64,000 nt of DNA from Akkermansia sp. (GTDB lineage Bacteria > Verrucomicrobiota > Verrucomicrobiia > Verrucomicrobiales > Akkermansiaceae): contig JAFQEF010000022.1 in NCBI GenBank assembly GCA_017399165.1, positions 1 to 64,000 of the forward strand. The letters are read 5' to 3'. The position numbers were made by a program, and so were the translations under genes. Of this stretch, positions 7,421 to 17,122 are shown piece by piece. Under the pieces are notes generated by a model. That model saw nothing but the letters and a program-made list of their open reading frames with translations. It did not search any database and was not told where the DNA came from. The first letter of the stretch is position 1; every line of letters starts with the position of its first letter.

Positions 7421-8479
7421 TTACTCCTCCGCAGAAATATGGGCGGCGTGAATATGGAGCAACGGTAAAGGGGCGGGGGTGTCCTGCAACCAATCTGTGT
7501 GCGTGGTGGTGATGAAGATTTGCGAGTCCGCCGGTAGATTGGCCAGCAGCGCACGGCGGCGTGTGGGATCCAGCTCCCCGAAAATATCATCAATGAGCAG
7601 GGTGGGAGCATGGCCCGTTTGCACTTGTAACAGCCCGGCCTGTGCTAATACAAGAGCCGTGGCAAGGGTGCGTTGCTGCCCTTCGGATGCAAACTCTGCG
7701 GCATTGCGCCCACGGATGCAAAGCTCAAAGTCATCCCGATGCGGGCCTACGGTGGTGAACCCGGCGCGGGTATCTGCTTCGGTTGCCTGCTCCAGCGCCT
7801 CTGCCAGCGGCAAGGTGGTAGAGGGGCGGTAGGAGATGCTGATATCCTCCTCACCGCCGGAGATATCGGAGTGCAGGCGACAAATGTGGGGGCGCAGCAG
7901 TTCTATCAACCTAGCACGCAAGGTGCAAAGAATTTCACCATTGCGCGCCAGAATTGCTGCATAACTGCGCAATGTGTCTTGTGTGTGGCGGGGATTACGC
8001 AGCAACAGGTTGCGTGACTTGAGTGCTTTGCGGTATTCCAGCAGAGCCGGGCGGTATGCCGGGTGCCATTGAGACCCCAAAAAATCCAAATAATCACGGC
8101 GGGCATCTGCAGAGCCCGTCACCAGTGCCATGTCTGTATTGCCCAGCCATACCACGGGGCGAGCATCGTACAAGTAGTCCGTATAATCTCGCCTGGCTGC
8201 GCCGTTTACCTGCATGCTCAGTTTTTTGTTTTGCCAAAGCAGGCGGCGGATTCCTTCATCCGTATCAAGGGAGATACCGAACTCCGCCGCGTTGTGCGAG
8301 GCTAGGCGATCCATGCGCGAGGTGCGGGGGGAGTGCAGTGTCAGTGCAAAGCAAATGGCCTCCAGCACACTGGTTTTACCCTGAGCATTGCTACCATAAA
8401 GCAAGGCACCCTCAGTGGGAATATCCCAGTTGAGGGTGGGGTAACAGCGAAAGTTGCGCAGTCTCAGGGTGAGCAGCAT
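7421..8479 (-). CDS. recF: DNA replication and repair protein RecF
   Basis: SMC-like ATPase that with RecO and RecR loads RecA at gaps in stalled forks. 352 residues, normal length. Walker A is GSNAQGKTS at about 29-37; the ABC signature AEFASEGQQRTLA and Walker B LLIDDIFGELD lie in the C-terminal third. Unlike in many bacteria it is not beside dnaA; here it is the third gene of a cmk-plsC-recF run, starting 11 bases after plsC ends. The extreme C-terminus (HIHAAHISAEE) ends close to a REP-like repeat. Confidence 0.95.
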   Translation of the reverse strand: MLLTLRLRNFRCYPTLNWDIPTEGALLYGSNAQGKTSVLEAICFALTLHSPRTSRMDRLASHNAAEFGISLDTDEGIRRLLWQNKKLSMQVNGAARRDYTDYLYDARPVVWLGNTDMALVTGSADARRDYLDFLGSQWHPAYRPALLEYRKALKSRNLLLRNPRHTQDTLRSYAAILARNGEILCTLRARLIELLRPHICRLHSDISGGEEDISISYRPSTTLPLAEALEQATEADTRAGFTTVGPHRDDFELCIRGRNAAEFASEGQQRTLATALVLAQAGLLQVQTGHAPTLLIDDIFGELDPTRRRALLANLPADSQIFITTTHTDWLQDTPAPLPLLHIHAAHISAEE

Positions 8480-8490
8480 TGTCTACTAAA

Positions 8491-9129
8491 TCAGGGCTGC
8501 GTGGGCAGGGCGCGTATGGCGTCCATTATCTTTTTGCCGAGAGCCAAGTGACCCTCGCGACCACGGGGGCGCAGCTCCTCTGCGGTAAAGGGAATGGGAT
8601 CCCCCACGCTGACGGTAAGAGGACGGAACTTGAGCTTTTTGGAGTGAATGGGCAGGGCATCGTATGCACCTTCAATGCGCAGCGGTTGAATGGGCACCCC
8701 TGACAGCTTGCTCAGGATAAGACCAATGCCGGGCATGGCATCATGAATCTCACCATCGGGGCAACGGGAGCCCTCCGGGAAAATAACAATGCTGCCGCCG
8801 GATTTGACATGGCGCAACACCTTGAGAATGCTACCCGGGTCGGGGCGCTTTTGGTCAATAGGCAAAGAGTTGCACAAGGGCATGGCCCATTTCATGAACC
8901 AGTGGTCAAACAGCGTTTTGCGAGCCAAAAAGTGAACGGGGTTTTCAAAAATGGTTGCCAACAGGGGCGGATCCAAAAAACTCTGGTGGTTGCATACATA
9001 GATGCAGGGGGTGCCATCGTCTATCAGTTTGTCGCGGTTAATCAGTTTAACGCCGAAGAATGCTCTGCTGAACCCTTTAAAAATGGTATGGGCCAGAAAG
9101 TAAACCGGATTCATGGATAATGCTGCCAT
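8491..9129 (-). CDS. plsC: 1-acyl-glycerol-3-phosphate acyltransferase family
   Basis: A 212-residue PlsC-type acyltransferase, probably making phosphatidic acid at the inner membrane. The catalytic NHQSFLDP (HX4D) is at about 47-54 and FPEGSR, which binds the glycerol phosphate, follows at about 118-123. A hydrophobic N-terminus could associate with the membrane. It sits between cmk and recF; cmk-plsC adjacency is common in bacteria. Substrate choice within the PlsC/PlsB family cannot be settled by sequence alone. Confidence 0.88.
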   Translation of the reverse strand: MAALSMNPVYFLAHTIFKGFSRAFFGVKLINRDKLIDDGTPCIYVCNHQSFLDPPLLATIFENPVHFLARKTLFDHWFMKWAMPLCNSLPIDQKRPDPGSILKVLRHVKSGGSIVIFPEGSRCPDGEIHDAMPGIGLILSKLSGVPIQPLRIEGAYDALPIHSKKLKFRPLTVSVGDPIPFTAEELRPRGREGHLALGKKIMDAIRALPTQP

Positions 9130-9165
9130 AATATGTGGGGGAGAGATGATGTTGATGTGAGAAAA

Positions 9166-9804
9166 TCAGGCCATTCTGCTGCGGATGTCTGCTGCGATGT
9201 GGGCCACCACCTGTTCGATGCTCATGTTGGAGGTGTCGACCAACTTGGCATCCTCTGCCATGGTAAGGGGGGCGCAGGCGCGGGCAGAGTCCTTGCGGTC
9301 TCGCTCGGCAATGGAGTCCGTAAGCCCTTGGGCCGCACGGCGTGCAGCACGCACCTCCTCAGAGGCGGTTACAAAATACTTATACGGAGTATTGGGGAAT
9401 ACCACGGTGCCGATGTCTCGCCCCTCCATCACCACGGGTTCTGCCGTGTTGTATTCGCGTTGTTTTTCAACCAACAGGGCGCGCACCTCGGGAATAGCGG
9501 CAATGGTGGACACATTGTCATTGGTGGATTGCAGGGTAAGCTCCTCTGACAGAACGCGACCATTGCACATAACGGTGGAAACCGCGCCATCTTTACCGAA
9601 AGAAAGGGGGATGCCGGGCAAAATTGCCTTGACGGCCTCTGTATTGGCGGGGTCTATGCCTTGTTGCAGTACATACCATGTAACGGCGCGGTACATCGCC
9701 CCGGTGTTAATGAAAGTGAAACCTAACTCTTTTGCAATCAGTTTGGCTACGGTAGATTTTCCGGAGGCTGCAGGGCCGTCTATAGCAATGGCTGGAGGAT
9801 TCAT
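9166..9804 (-). CDS. cmk: Cytidylate kinase
   Basis: Phosphorylates CMP and dCMP using ATP in pyrimidine salvage and nucleotide balance. 212 residues with the P loop GPAASGKSTVAK at about 9-20, the NMP-binding region with NTGAMYRAVTWY, and GRDIGTVVFP in the CMP-specific part. First gene of the cmk-plsC-recF run. Its promoter stops eight bases before the ATG, so the transcript begins at or next to the start codon. Confidence 0.95.
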   Translation of the reverse strand: MNPPAIAIDGPAASGKSTVAKLIAKELGFTFINTGAMYRAVTWYVLQQGIDPANTEAVKAILPGIPLSFGKDGAVSTVMCNGRVLSEELTLQSTNDNVSTIAAIPEVRALLVEKQREYNTAEPVVMEGRDIGTVVFPNTPYKYFVTASEEVRAARRAAQGLTDSIAERDRKDSARACAPLTMAEDAKLVDTSNMSIEQVVAHIAADIRSRMA

Positions 9805-9812
9805 ACACGTGT

Positions 9813-9841
9813 AGTATACTACGTGCGGCGCGCTTTGTCCA
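9813..9841 (-). promoter_or_regulatory. cmk promoter, leaderless type
   Basis: TGGACA, 17-base spacer, TATACT, then eight bases to the ATG at 9804. Confidence 0.65.
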
Positions 9842-9847
9842 GCATAA

Positions 9848-11134
9848 TCAACGCCGTTTACGCAGGGATGCCGGTAGAATTTTAAGCTGCTCGCGGTATT
9901 TTGCTATGGTGCGGCGGGCTAGGGTGATACCTTGCTCTTGCAACAGGGCCTCCAGCTTAGTGTCGCTCAATGGGTGCTGAGGGGATTCTGCCGCTATCAG
10001 CTCTCTAATTTTTTGTTTGGCCGCATCTGCAGATACGGCTTCCGTTGCTGAAATGGCGGTAGAGAAAAAGGCGCGTAGCTCAAACACGCCCCTGCTGCAT
10101 TTCAGGTATTTACCCCTTACCGCACGGGATACGGTGGATACGTGCAGCTCCGTATCAGCTGCAATCGACTCCATCTTAAGTGGAACCAAAGGTGCGTTTT
10201 TATGCAGAAAGAAGTTTTGCTGACGCTTAACAATAGCCTTTGCCACAGCAAGTAAGGTGGCTTGGCGTTCTCCCAACGCGCGCAGGAGCTCCCGCCCCTC
10301 TCTGAAACAGCGGGAGAGAAACTGCCGCACCTCCGCTTTATCCGCATGCTGTGCCATCATCTCGCGGTATTCGGCAGACAGCGCCAAACGCGGGCTTGCC
10401 TCTTTGGTGAGGGTGACAAGCAGTTTGTCACCATCCTGTTGCACCTCTATATCAGGGGAGATGGTATGAAGCTCTGCTCTGGAAAATCCGCTACCGGGGT
10501 CCGGGTTGAGTCTGGCAATGCGGCGGGCGGCCATTTCTGCAGCTGACTCATCAATATCAAGAGCTTTTGCAATATCTGCATAGCGATGGCGCACCAAGTC
10601 CTCCCAATGCATGCGCAGCAGTTGCATGGGTAATCCGCCATTTTCCCCCAAGCGTTCCAGTTGAATCATGAGGCTTTCTCTCAAATCTTCTGCCCCCACA
10701 CCGGCAGGCTCCAAATCCTGAATAGCATAGCGAGCCTGTTGAAACAGCTTGTTGCTTAAGCCCAACTCCCGTTGCACCGTAGCGGGAGATTCAGCAAAGA
10801 AACCATGTTGGTTCAGCCATGGTATCATTTGCAGGGCCGCAGCTTCAATTTTTGGGGCGAGCCCACTTTGCCGAATCTGCTCCTCCAGGTGCTCCGCCAA
10901 TGTGGGGGTGGCACTCAGGCTCTCCATGGCAAAATCTCTGCGGGCGGTATAGGCGGTATCTTGGGGCTCCGGCTCGGGGTGCAGCTCCTCCAATGCCGGG
11001 TTTTTTGCCAAGGCCTCTGCTATGAGCTCCTGCAACTCCGTTTGATTAGCCTGCAAGGCACGCATGCTCAATTGCATGGCGGGTGATGCCACCATGCCTT
11101 GCTTCATGCCCTGTATCATTTCAGCAGAACTCAC
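9848..11134 (-). CDS. rpoN: RNA polymerase sigma-54 factor
   Basis: Alternative sigma factor that recognises -24/-12 promoters and needs AAA+ activators. 428 residues. The Gln/Leu-rich region I with the typical LxxNP (ALAKNPALEE) is near the N-terminus, the core-binding and helix-turn-helix regions are in the middle (MESIAADTELHVSTVSRAVRG), and the RpoN box ARRTIAKYRE is near residue 415. The start is a GTG that comes seven bases after the -10 box of a clear sigma-70-type promoter. No enhancer-binding activator is in the window. I did not find a convincing -24/-12 site here by eye. Confidence 0.95.
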   Translation of the reverse strand: MSSAEMIQGMKQGMVASPAMQLSMRALQANQTELQELIAEALAKNPALEELHPEPEPQDTAYTARRDFAMESLSATPTLAEHLEEQIRQSGLAPKIEAAALQMIPWLNQHGFFAESPATVQRELGLSNKLFQQARYAIQDLEPAGVGAEDLRESLMIQLERLGENGGLPMQLLRMHWEDLVRHRYADIAKALDIDESAAEMAARRIARLNPDPGSGFSRAELHTISPDIEVQQDGDKLLVTLTKEASPRLALSAEYREMMAQHADKAEVRQFLSRCFREGRELLRALGERQATLLAVAKAIVKRQQNFFLHKNAPLVPLKMESIAADTELHVSTVSRAVRGKYLKCSRGVFELRAFFSTAISATEAVSADAAKQKIRELIAAESPQHPLSDTKLEALLQEQGITLARRTIAKYREQLKILPASLRKRR

Positions 11135-11141
11135 GCGCGCA

Positions 11142-11170
11142 ATTGTAGTCTATTTGAGCAGATATGGCAA
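11142..11170 (-). promoter_or_regulatory. rpoN promoter, leaderless type with GCGCGC
   Basis: TTGCCA, 17-base spacer, TACAAT, then TGCGCGC and the GTG at 11134. Confidence 0.75.
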
Positions 11171-11176
11171 ATGAAA

Positions 11177-12571
11177 TTATTCGTAAGTCACAATGACTTT
11201 GGCAACATCCGGCAACTCGGCGCGCAGTCTCTTGTTGATGGAAGAAACACGGTCATGGCTTTCTTGCACATTCAGGGAGAATTCCGTGGGAATGGTGACA
11301 ACGCACAGACGGTGATTGCCTTGGGTATACAACTTGATGTCTGTGGGCAGGGGGGCGCCCAGAGAAATCATGGCGTGGCGCACCTTGTTCTCCCAGTCAT
11401 GCGGTATGGGCGTGCGAAAATCCGGCAGCTCGCGCACATCCGGCTCAACATGCACCACCACAGAGCTTGCGTTGAGTTTGCGCTGCACCTCACTACGGAA
11501 TGCTTGGATGGCTACGTGCCAACCCTCTATCGTGGCATGTGGCGGTAGCTCCAAATCCGTAAAGATGACTAAACCTTGGTCCGCCTGCATGAGGATAAGC
11601 CCGTGTACACCGAAACGGTGGGTAAGGGCAATGCGGCGAATGAGCAGCTCGGGGGTGTCTGCCGGTATGGTGCCGGGTTGCATGTGTACAATGGTTTCTG
11701 CCTCGGTAAAGGCGGTGGCAATCAGCTCTTCAATGGCATCCGCAATTTCATGTGCCGTGTCCACGTGCAATTCGCAGGGCACGGCTACCTCAATTTCCGT
11801 GTAAACTTTTAAACCGACCTCTCGCACGCGCATGCGGGTAACGGGGTATGCGGGCATGCGGGTTTTCATTAAGTTGCGTATTTTTTCTGCGGCGTCGCCG
11901 TCTACCTTATCCATCAGGTTGTTCACGGCTTTAAGGCCCAGCTCCCAACAAATGTGCAGTATCAGCACCACTACGCCTAAGGAGGCCAGCACGTCTGCTC
12001 TCAACAACAGCCAGTGCAGGGTGCTGCCCGGCTCTGTAAACCCTACGCATGCTGCACCGGTAATACCGAGCAGTACAGCGGCACTGCTCCAAATGTCGGA
12101 TGCAAAGTGCGCGGCATCAGCCTCCAACGCGGCACTTTTGGTTTCCTTTGCCACGCGTTTGAGCATGGCAGAGCGGTTAATATCCACAGCAAGAGACACG
12201 ATAACCACCACAAACGCCCAAATGCTGGTTTCCACATGCAGGGCATCGGGGTTATCGCTCAGCAAACGCTCAACTGCCTCTTTTACAACCCAGCCCGCCG
12301 TTAAAAGCAAGAGCAGCGTCTCCACCAAGGCCATCAGATTTTCCACCTTGCCGTGTCCGTACGGGTGCTCTTCATCCGCCGGGCGTGCTGCTATTTTTAC
12401 GGCGAACAGGGACCCTAATGCCGCCAGCAAATCCAAGGCACTGTGTAAGGCCTCCGATAATATACCCAGTGAGCCCGTTATGATACCCACAATGAATTTC
12501 ATCACCGTGAGCAAAGCACTCCACAGCACCGATGATACCGCCGCTATTGTCTTTTTTGTGTCTGCTGTCAT
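11177..12571 (-). CDS. Cation diffusion facilitator with enlarged cytoplasmic tail
   Basis: Inner-membrane divalent metal/proton antiporter of the CDF family. Residues 1-210 hold the usual six membrane segments with the metal site in segments 2 and 5 (HSALD at 43-47; HFASD in segment 5) and HPYGHGKVE at 69-77. The protein is 464 residues, against roughly 300 in most CDF members. After the normal dimerisation domain (about 240-300) come two further segments of similar length and pattern, each ending in a strand such as VVVHVEPD or VAKVIVTYE. I read these as extra copies of the ferredoxin-like ZT-dimer domain. Metal specificity is unknown. It has its own promoter. Confidence 0.85.
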   Translation of the reverse strand: MTADTKKTIAAVSSVLWSALLTVMKFIVGIITGSLGILSEALHSALDLLAALGSLFAVKIAARPADEEHPYGHGKVENLMALVETLLLLLTAGWVVKEAVERLLSDNPDALHVETSIWAFVVVIVSLAVDINRSAMLKRVAKETKSAALEADAAHFASDIWSSAAVLLGITGAACVGFTEPGSTLHWLLLRADVLASLGVVVLILHICWELGLKAVNNLMDKVDGDAAEKIRNLMKTRMPAYPVTRMRVREVGLKVYTEIEVAVPCELHVDTAHEIADAIEELIATAFTEAETIVHMQPGTIPADTPELLIRRIALTHRFGVHGLILMQADQGLVIFTDLELPPHATIEGWHVAIQAFRSEVQRKLNASSVVVHVEPDVRELPDFRTPIPHDWENKVRHAMISLGAPLPTDIKLYTQGNHRLCVVTIPTEFSLNVQESHDRVSSINKRLRAELPDVAKVIVTYE

Positions 12572-12583
12572 TTTGAAAGAATC

Positions 12584-12613
12584 ATTCTAACATGACTCTC
12601 AAAATTTAGTCAA
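12584..12613 (-). promoter_or_regulatory. Promoter of CDF transporter gene
   Basis: TTGACT, 18-base spacer, TAGAAT, then 12 bases to the ATG at 12571; leader of about five bases expected. Confidence 0.55.
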
Positions 12614-12690
12614 GGCAAACACAGCCAGCAAATACGTGACTGACATAGAATATCTGCCGTACAATAGACCCGAGCCGGGATTAACCGCCC

Positions 12691-13701
12691 TCAATGGGCA
12701 GTCTCTTCGGGTGTATTTCTTTCTTTATCAAGGAATTTTGTCTCTGCTCCTGCAGCGTGCAGTATTTGCATGCAGTCTGTATGATTTCTCATGGCTGCAT
12801 AAAAATAGGGAGTGTTACCCTCTGCATCGGGCGTGTCTGCATACGCTCCGGCTTGCAGTAAGAGCTGAACGGATTCTGCCATACCGGCCTCTGCTGCAAG
12901 GTGCAGCGGGGTAACGCCTTTGGTGGCATCGGATTCCAGCAGAAAGCCCTCGCTTGTGGTGGCAAGGTTGGGTGTTGCACCTTGAGCCAAAAGGAGCTTT
13001 ACCATTTTCGGTGTGCTTTCGGCGGCGGCAAAGTGTAGGGCCGTCATGCCGGAATCAGATCGGGCGTGAATGTCGGCTCCCTTTTGCAGCAGCAGCTTCG
13101 CTAACACAATATCTCCTGTTCTTGCTGCCTCCATTAACGGAGTGTGCAGCAAGAGGGTAGAAGGCAAATTGGGGGATGCCCCGGCCTGCAGCAGGGTTTT
13201 AGCTAATTCTGTTTGTCCCTCACGGAACTCGGTTTTCAAGTGGGTGCCATCGCACTCTGCATTGCTTTTATCTCCAATGGCGAGGTAGAGCGGGGATTCT
13301 ATGTCCGGTAAGGTGGCAACATTCGGGTTCACCCCGGATGCCAATAACACTTTCACTCTCTGCAAATCATTATCTTTTATCGCTTCAATCAGCTGCGTTT
13401 CCGCGACACTAGCGGGGCGGCAAGAATGGTAATATTGAAAAAGCACGGCTTCATTCACGTCAGCAAGAGGTATGTAATCGTCCCACTCTTGATTAATGCT
13501 GTTCCATCCGCCTTTATATCCGGCTTTGTGAATAAGCAACATCAGAGGCTCCTCTTCTTTCGAAGTCGTGTTGCTGTATTCTGAATACTCCACTTTACCG
13601 TTTAGTGAGTTAATAAGCCCGGGGTCTCCCTCTGCCGCAGCCACGGCAGGAATGCAGGGGACAATCAGTGCGCACATTAAGAAAAAGATAGATAATTTCA
13701 T
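12691..13701 (-). CDS. Secreted ankyrin-repeat protein, 336 aa
   Basis: An exported ankyrin-repeat protein. Residues 1-23 form a signal peptide (MKLSIFFLMCALIVPCIPAVAAA). After a 75-residue lead-in come about six ankyrin repeats (for example TALHFAAAESTPKMVKLLLAQGA and TPLHLAAEAGMAESVQLLLQAGA patterns) up to the C-terminus. Ankyrin repeats bind proteins; the partner is unknown. Its ATG overlaps the stop of the 1114-residue ankyrin gene by four bases (ATGA), so the two are co-translated and probably functionally linked. Confidence 0.85.
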   Translation of the reverse strand: MKLSIFFLMCALIVPCIPAVAAAEGDPGLINSLNGKVEYSEYSNTTSKEEEPLMLLIHKAGYKGGWNSINQEWDDYIPLADVNEAVLFQYYHSCRPASVAETQLIEAIKDNDLQRVKVLLASGVNPNVATLPDIESPLYLAIGDKSNAECDGTHLKTEFREGQTELAKTLLQAGASPNLPSTLLLHTPLMEAARTGDIVLAKLLLQKGADIHARSDSGMTALHFAAAESTPKMVKLLLAQGATPNLATTSEGFLLESDATKGVTPLHLAAEAGMAESVQLLLQAGAYADTPDAEGNTPYFYAAMRNHTDCMQILHAAGAETKFLDKERNTPEETAH

Positions 13702-16700
13702 GGTGCGGCTTGTTCTATAAGTGTTGCAGAATCCGAGAACCCTTTTTCTTTTGCATAGTCAAGGGCCGTTTTACCCGCTGCATCTTTTGTGGCCGGATTT
13801 GCCCCGGCCTCCAACAGAAGCCGTACAACCTCTGCGTTCTCTTCTTTACGGAAGCGTATGGAGTTGATGAGCGGTGTAGTGTATCTGCCGTTAACCTTGC
13901 ATTGGCGGTTTACATCTGCCCCGTGTGTAATGAGCAGGGCGATGGCCTGCGGAGAATTGACGCATACGGCAGAATGTAAAATGCTTTGGTTGAAGCGGTC
14001 CGTGTAGTCGGCTTGCGCCCCTGCCTCTATGAGTGTTTGAACCAGAGTATCCTCTTGCACGCGCAAGGCCACGCGCAAGGGCGCACCGTTGGATACACCC
14101 TGTATACCGTTAGGATTAGCCCCCAGCTCTAATAACAGCTTAACCATGGGCATGTTTTTGGCATTGATTGCCAGAGTGAGCGGGGTGTCGGAGCCCTCCC
14201 CTAAACGCACATCCACCTTCGCCCCGTATGCTGCCAATTGGCTCACAACATCCGGATTATTACCGATAACCCCGAATGCCATGCTGCTGTGGGAGAATGT
14301 ATCTACGGGGCACCCAAGTTCATGCAGCAGCCGTACCATGGCCAAGTTGCCACGCGCAGCGGCTTCATCCAGCGCTGTGCCATATCTGCAATACATGCCG
14401 AAATTGCAGTGTAAGTTATTGGAATCTTTAATGTTGGCACCGTGTTTTACCAACATGCGCACGGCTTGCTCGTTGTTATATTCAACGGCAACATTAAGCA
14501 TTTTGCGGGAGCGATTGCTAATGGCATTCAGGTTTACTCCTTGTTCCATCAATGCTGATAAGGTATCCTCATGCCCGTTGAGCACGGCTGCAAGAGCTGC
14601 TTCAAAACCAATACCCTGCGGGTTTTTCACATCTGTGCCTTGCTGTATCAGCCTCAAAACTTCTGCCGTGTTACCGGCTGCAGCTGCTTGCAATATGGCA
14701 GATTCTGAGCCGCTTGGTGCCCCATGCTTTATCAGTAAGTCAATGATGTGTTGATTACCTGAACTTTGCGCATAACTGAGGGCAGATTTGCCATTGATGT
14801 CTGTTAGTGTGGCGTTTGCACCGAGCTTGAGCATAAGCGTTACCATGCTCAAGTCTCCCTTGCCGGCGGCCAGCATCAGAGGAGTTTGCCCCATATTATT
14901 AACGGAGTCGGGTGAAATGCCGGCTTTAATAAGGAAATGCACAATCTGCACCCCGTCAAACTCTGCACCGATATTGCGGTTGATTTCAGGCGTTGTGTTG
15001 GGTGTAGGGAGCGTGTTGAGGTCTTGCGGGCACGGCGTGTCGTTATTGAACCCCTTTTGTACAATATGGTGCAGGGCGTTGTTGCCTTGGGTATCTTGAT
15101 GTTGCAGCATTTGCGGAGCGGCACGGTGCAGCATAATGGCGGGGTTTATGGTGGTTACCATCATCAGCGCGCTTTTACCTTCGGTATCTGTCATTGTGGG
15201 GTCTGCCCCCAGCTCTAATACACAAGCGGTAAGGTCTGAATTGCGCCGTGCCATGGCATGTAGTACACAGTCACCCATTATACCGCGGCGGTTTAAATCT
15301 GCACCGTGGTTTACCAGCAAGCGCAGCAGCCCTGTATGGCAGCAGAGGGTAAGTGGGTGCCAATCCTTTCTGCCGTTAACGGAGGGTTGAAAATTGGGGT
15401 CGGCACCGTGTTTGAGCAAAAGCTCTACCACTTGCAGGTTGGGGCTCATGCCATAGGTGCTGATGAGAGCCGTTTGGTTAAACGCATTCGCATAATGAAC
15501 GCTTGCCCCGGCTTGTAATGCTTGTTTTACATTTGTCAGGTTGCCGTGTTGTGCTGCGCTGAGCAGTCTTTCATCAAGTTTTAATTGGGCGGCGGCTTTT
15601 TCTCTTCGTTCAAACTCAGCTTGCTCATGGGCAAGCAGCTCGGGGTGATTCTCGTGCAACCATTGCATGATGCGCTGCCTCCCTTCTACGGAGTAGGGGT
15701 AGCTTGCACGCGCTGTCAATAGCCTTTTTTGCGCTTCATGCACGGGTTGCAAGGGGGCACCCAGCTGTAGTAAATGGAAAAATACGCGGTCGTAGCCTTT
15801 ATCGACGCAGTAACTCAGTGGCAGGTAGCCCATGGTTTGCATATCTGCCCCGCAGTCTGCCAGTATGTTGAGAATCTCAATAACCTGCTCTTGGGGGGTG
15901 TTTTTTTGTGTATGGAGCAGTAGGGTAAAGAGCGCTGACTCCCCTTTGCTGCCGGCAGGCCTTAATTTGCAGCCTATTTTCTGTAATGTTTTCAGTGCCT
16001 TTACATTTAATGAAGATACACAGGCTGATAATGCGTCTGTTTCTGCAAGGGGAAGCCCTATCTCTACCAAGAAATCAATGCATTCACAAACGGAATCTTG
16101 TCGATAATTCAGTCTGCCGGCACAAGCTTGTGCCATCTGTAAATCCCCCGGTTTGATGCTTACCCCTTGTTGAATCAGCAAGCGCATGATTTCTACGGAG
16201 TTTTGCTCCGCTGCGTTCAAAAAGGGAGTTGCTCCGATTTTATCTGTTGCGTTGATGTCTGCCCCGTGTTGCAGCAGTAATTGAACCGCCTTTGTATTGC
16301 CGAATCGTGCGGCACAGTGCAGGGGTGTTGTACCGGGTCGAAATTCCCACACACCGCCATTATCCATGTAATCATCCGAAACGGAGGCAATATCGACCAG
16401 TGCCCCTTTTTCTAACAGCAACTCTGCTATATCGTGATGATGCAACGCAGCAGCCCAGTGTAAGGCTGTAGTGCCGTTCTTTTCTCTGCTATTGACATGA
16501 GCCCCAGCATTTAACAAAAGCTCAACGGTGGCTTTGTCGCCGCTGCGGGTGGCTTCTATGATGGGGGGTATTCTATCGTAAGAGGCGCAGGTGTTCGGGT
16601 TTGCGCCTGCCTCCAAGAGTAATTGCACAAGTTCAACCTGATCTTCATAAGCTGTTACAGAAGCAGCTCTTGAAGCCCAGCCCTCGCATTCTCCGATGCG

Positions 16701-17042
16701 TTTGTTGCCTATGGCTGCATATAACGGGGTGCAGAGCTCCACGGGTGCGGAATCCGCATCAGCCCCGCCTGCTAATAGCTCTTTAATTAAATCCTTGTTG
16801 CGTTTCTGTGCTTTACAGACACAGAAGAGAGCTACATTTTTATCTGCTCCGTCTGCCACGAGCTTACGCACTTGCTCCCAATCCTCTTGGATACAGGCAT
16901 GGATAAGGCTGTTATAATGCTGCCAATTGAATGCAGTGTTGCGTACATAGGGTATGGCTTCCGGGGGCGCAGGCGGCTCTGCCGTTTGCGCAGATAACGT
17001 GCTTGAAAAGAAGGCCAGGCTGAGAAGATAGTGCGTTTTCAT
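13698..17042 (-). CDS. Giant secreted ankyrin-repeat protein, 1114 aa
   Basis: A very large exported protein made almost entirely of ankyrin repeats. Residues 1-18 are a signal peptide (MKTHYLLSLAFFSSTLSA). By eye I count about 30 repeats, interrupted near residues 475-505 by a charged helical linker (AHEQAEFERREKAAAQLKLD) that splits the solenoid into two arrays. No catalytic domain is attached. A secreted all-ankyrin scaffold suggests protein binding in the periplasm or outside the cell, but targets are unknown. Downstream it overlaps the second ankyrin gene by ATGA; upstream, 80 bases away, is a gene for a secreted beta-rich protein. Confidence 0.88.
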   Translation of the reverse strand: MKTHYLLSLAFFSSTLSAQTAEPPAPPEAIPYVRNTAFNWQHYNSLIHACIQEDWEQVRKLVADGADKNVALFCVCKAQKRNKDLIKELLAGGADADSAPVELCTPLYAAIGNKRIGECEGWASRAASVTAYEDQVELVQLLLEAGANPNTCASYDRIPPIIEATRSGDKATVELLLNAGAHVNSREKNGTTALHWAAALHHHDIAELLLEKGALVDIASVSDDYMDNGGVWEFRPGTTPLHCAARFGNTKAVQLLLQHGADINATDKIGATPFLNAAEQNSVEIMRLLIQQGVSIKPGDLQMAQACAGRLNYRQDSVCECIDFLVEIGLPLAETDALSACVSSLNVKALKTLQKIGCKLRPAGSKGESALFTLLLHTQKNTPQEQVIEILNILADCGADMQTMGYLPLSYCVDKGYDRVFFHLLQLGAPLQPVHEAQKRLLTARASYPYSVEGRQRIMQWLHENHPELLAHEQAEFERREKAAAQLKLDERLLSAAQHGNLTNVKQALQAGASVHYANAFNQTALISTYGMSPNLQVVELLLKHGADPNFQPSVNGRKDWHPLTLCCHTGLLRLLVNHGADLNRRGIMGDCVLHAMARRNSDLTACVLELGADPTMTDTEGKSALMMVTTINPAIMLHRAAPQMLQHQDTQGNNALHHIVQKGFNNDTPCPQDLNTLPTPNTTPEINRNIGAEFDGVQIVHFLIKAGISPDSVNNMGQTPLMLAAGKGDLSMVTLMLKLGANATLTDINGKSALSYAQSSGNQHIIDLLIKHGAPSGSESAILQAAAAGNTAEVLRLIQQGTDVKNPQGIGFEAALAAVLNGHEDTLSALMEQGVNLNAISNRSRKMLNVAVEYNNEQAVRMLVKHGANIKDSNNLHCNFGMYCRYGTALDEAAARGNLAMVRLLHELGCPVDTFSHSSMAFGVIGNNPDVVSQLAAYGAKVDVRLGEGSDTPLTLAINAKNMPMVKLLLELGANPNGIQGVSNGAPLRVALRVQEDTLVQTLIEAGAQADYTDRFNQSILHSAVCVNSPQAIALLITHGADVNRQCKVNGRYTTPLINSIRFRKEENAEVVRLLLEAGANPATKDAAGKTALDYAKEKGFSDSATLIEQAAP

Positions 17043-17122
17043 GGTATTTTCTCTATTATGTACGCCATTTATTCTGGGATTCTTTCAAGAAAAGTGAAAA
17101 TAATTTGCTGACGGTTCAGGTT

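Noticed and set aside
9848-11134. Sigma-54-dependent promoters near rpoN
   Set aside because: I looked for TGGCAC-N5-TTGC patterns in the gaps and saw none convincing; no activator gene is present.
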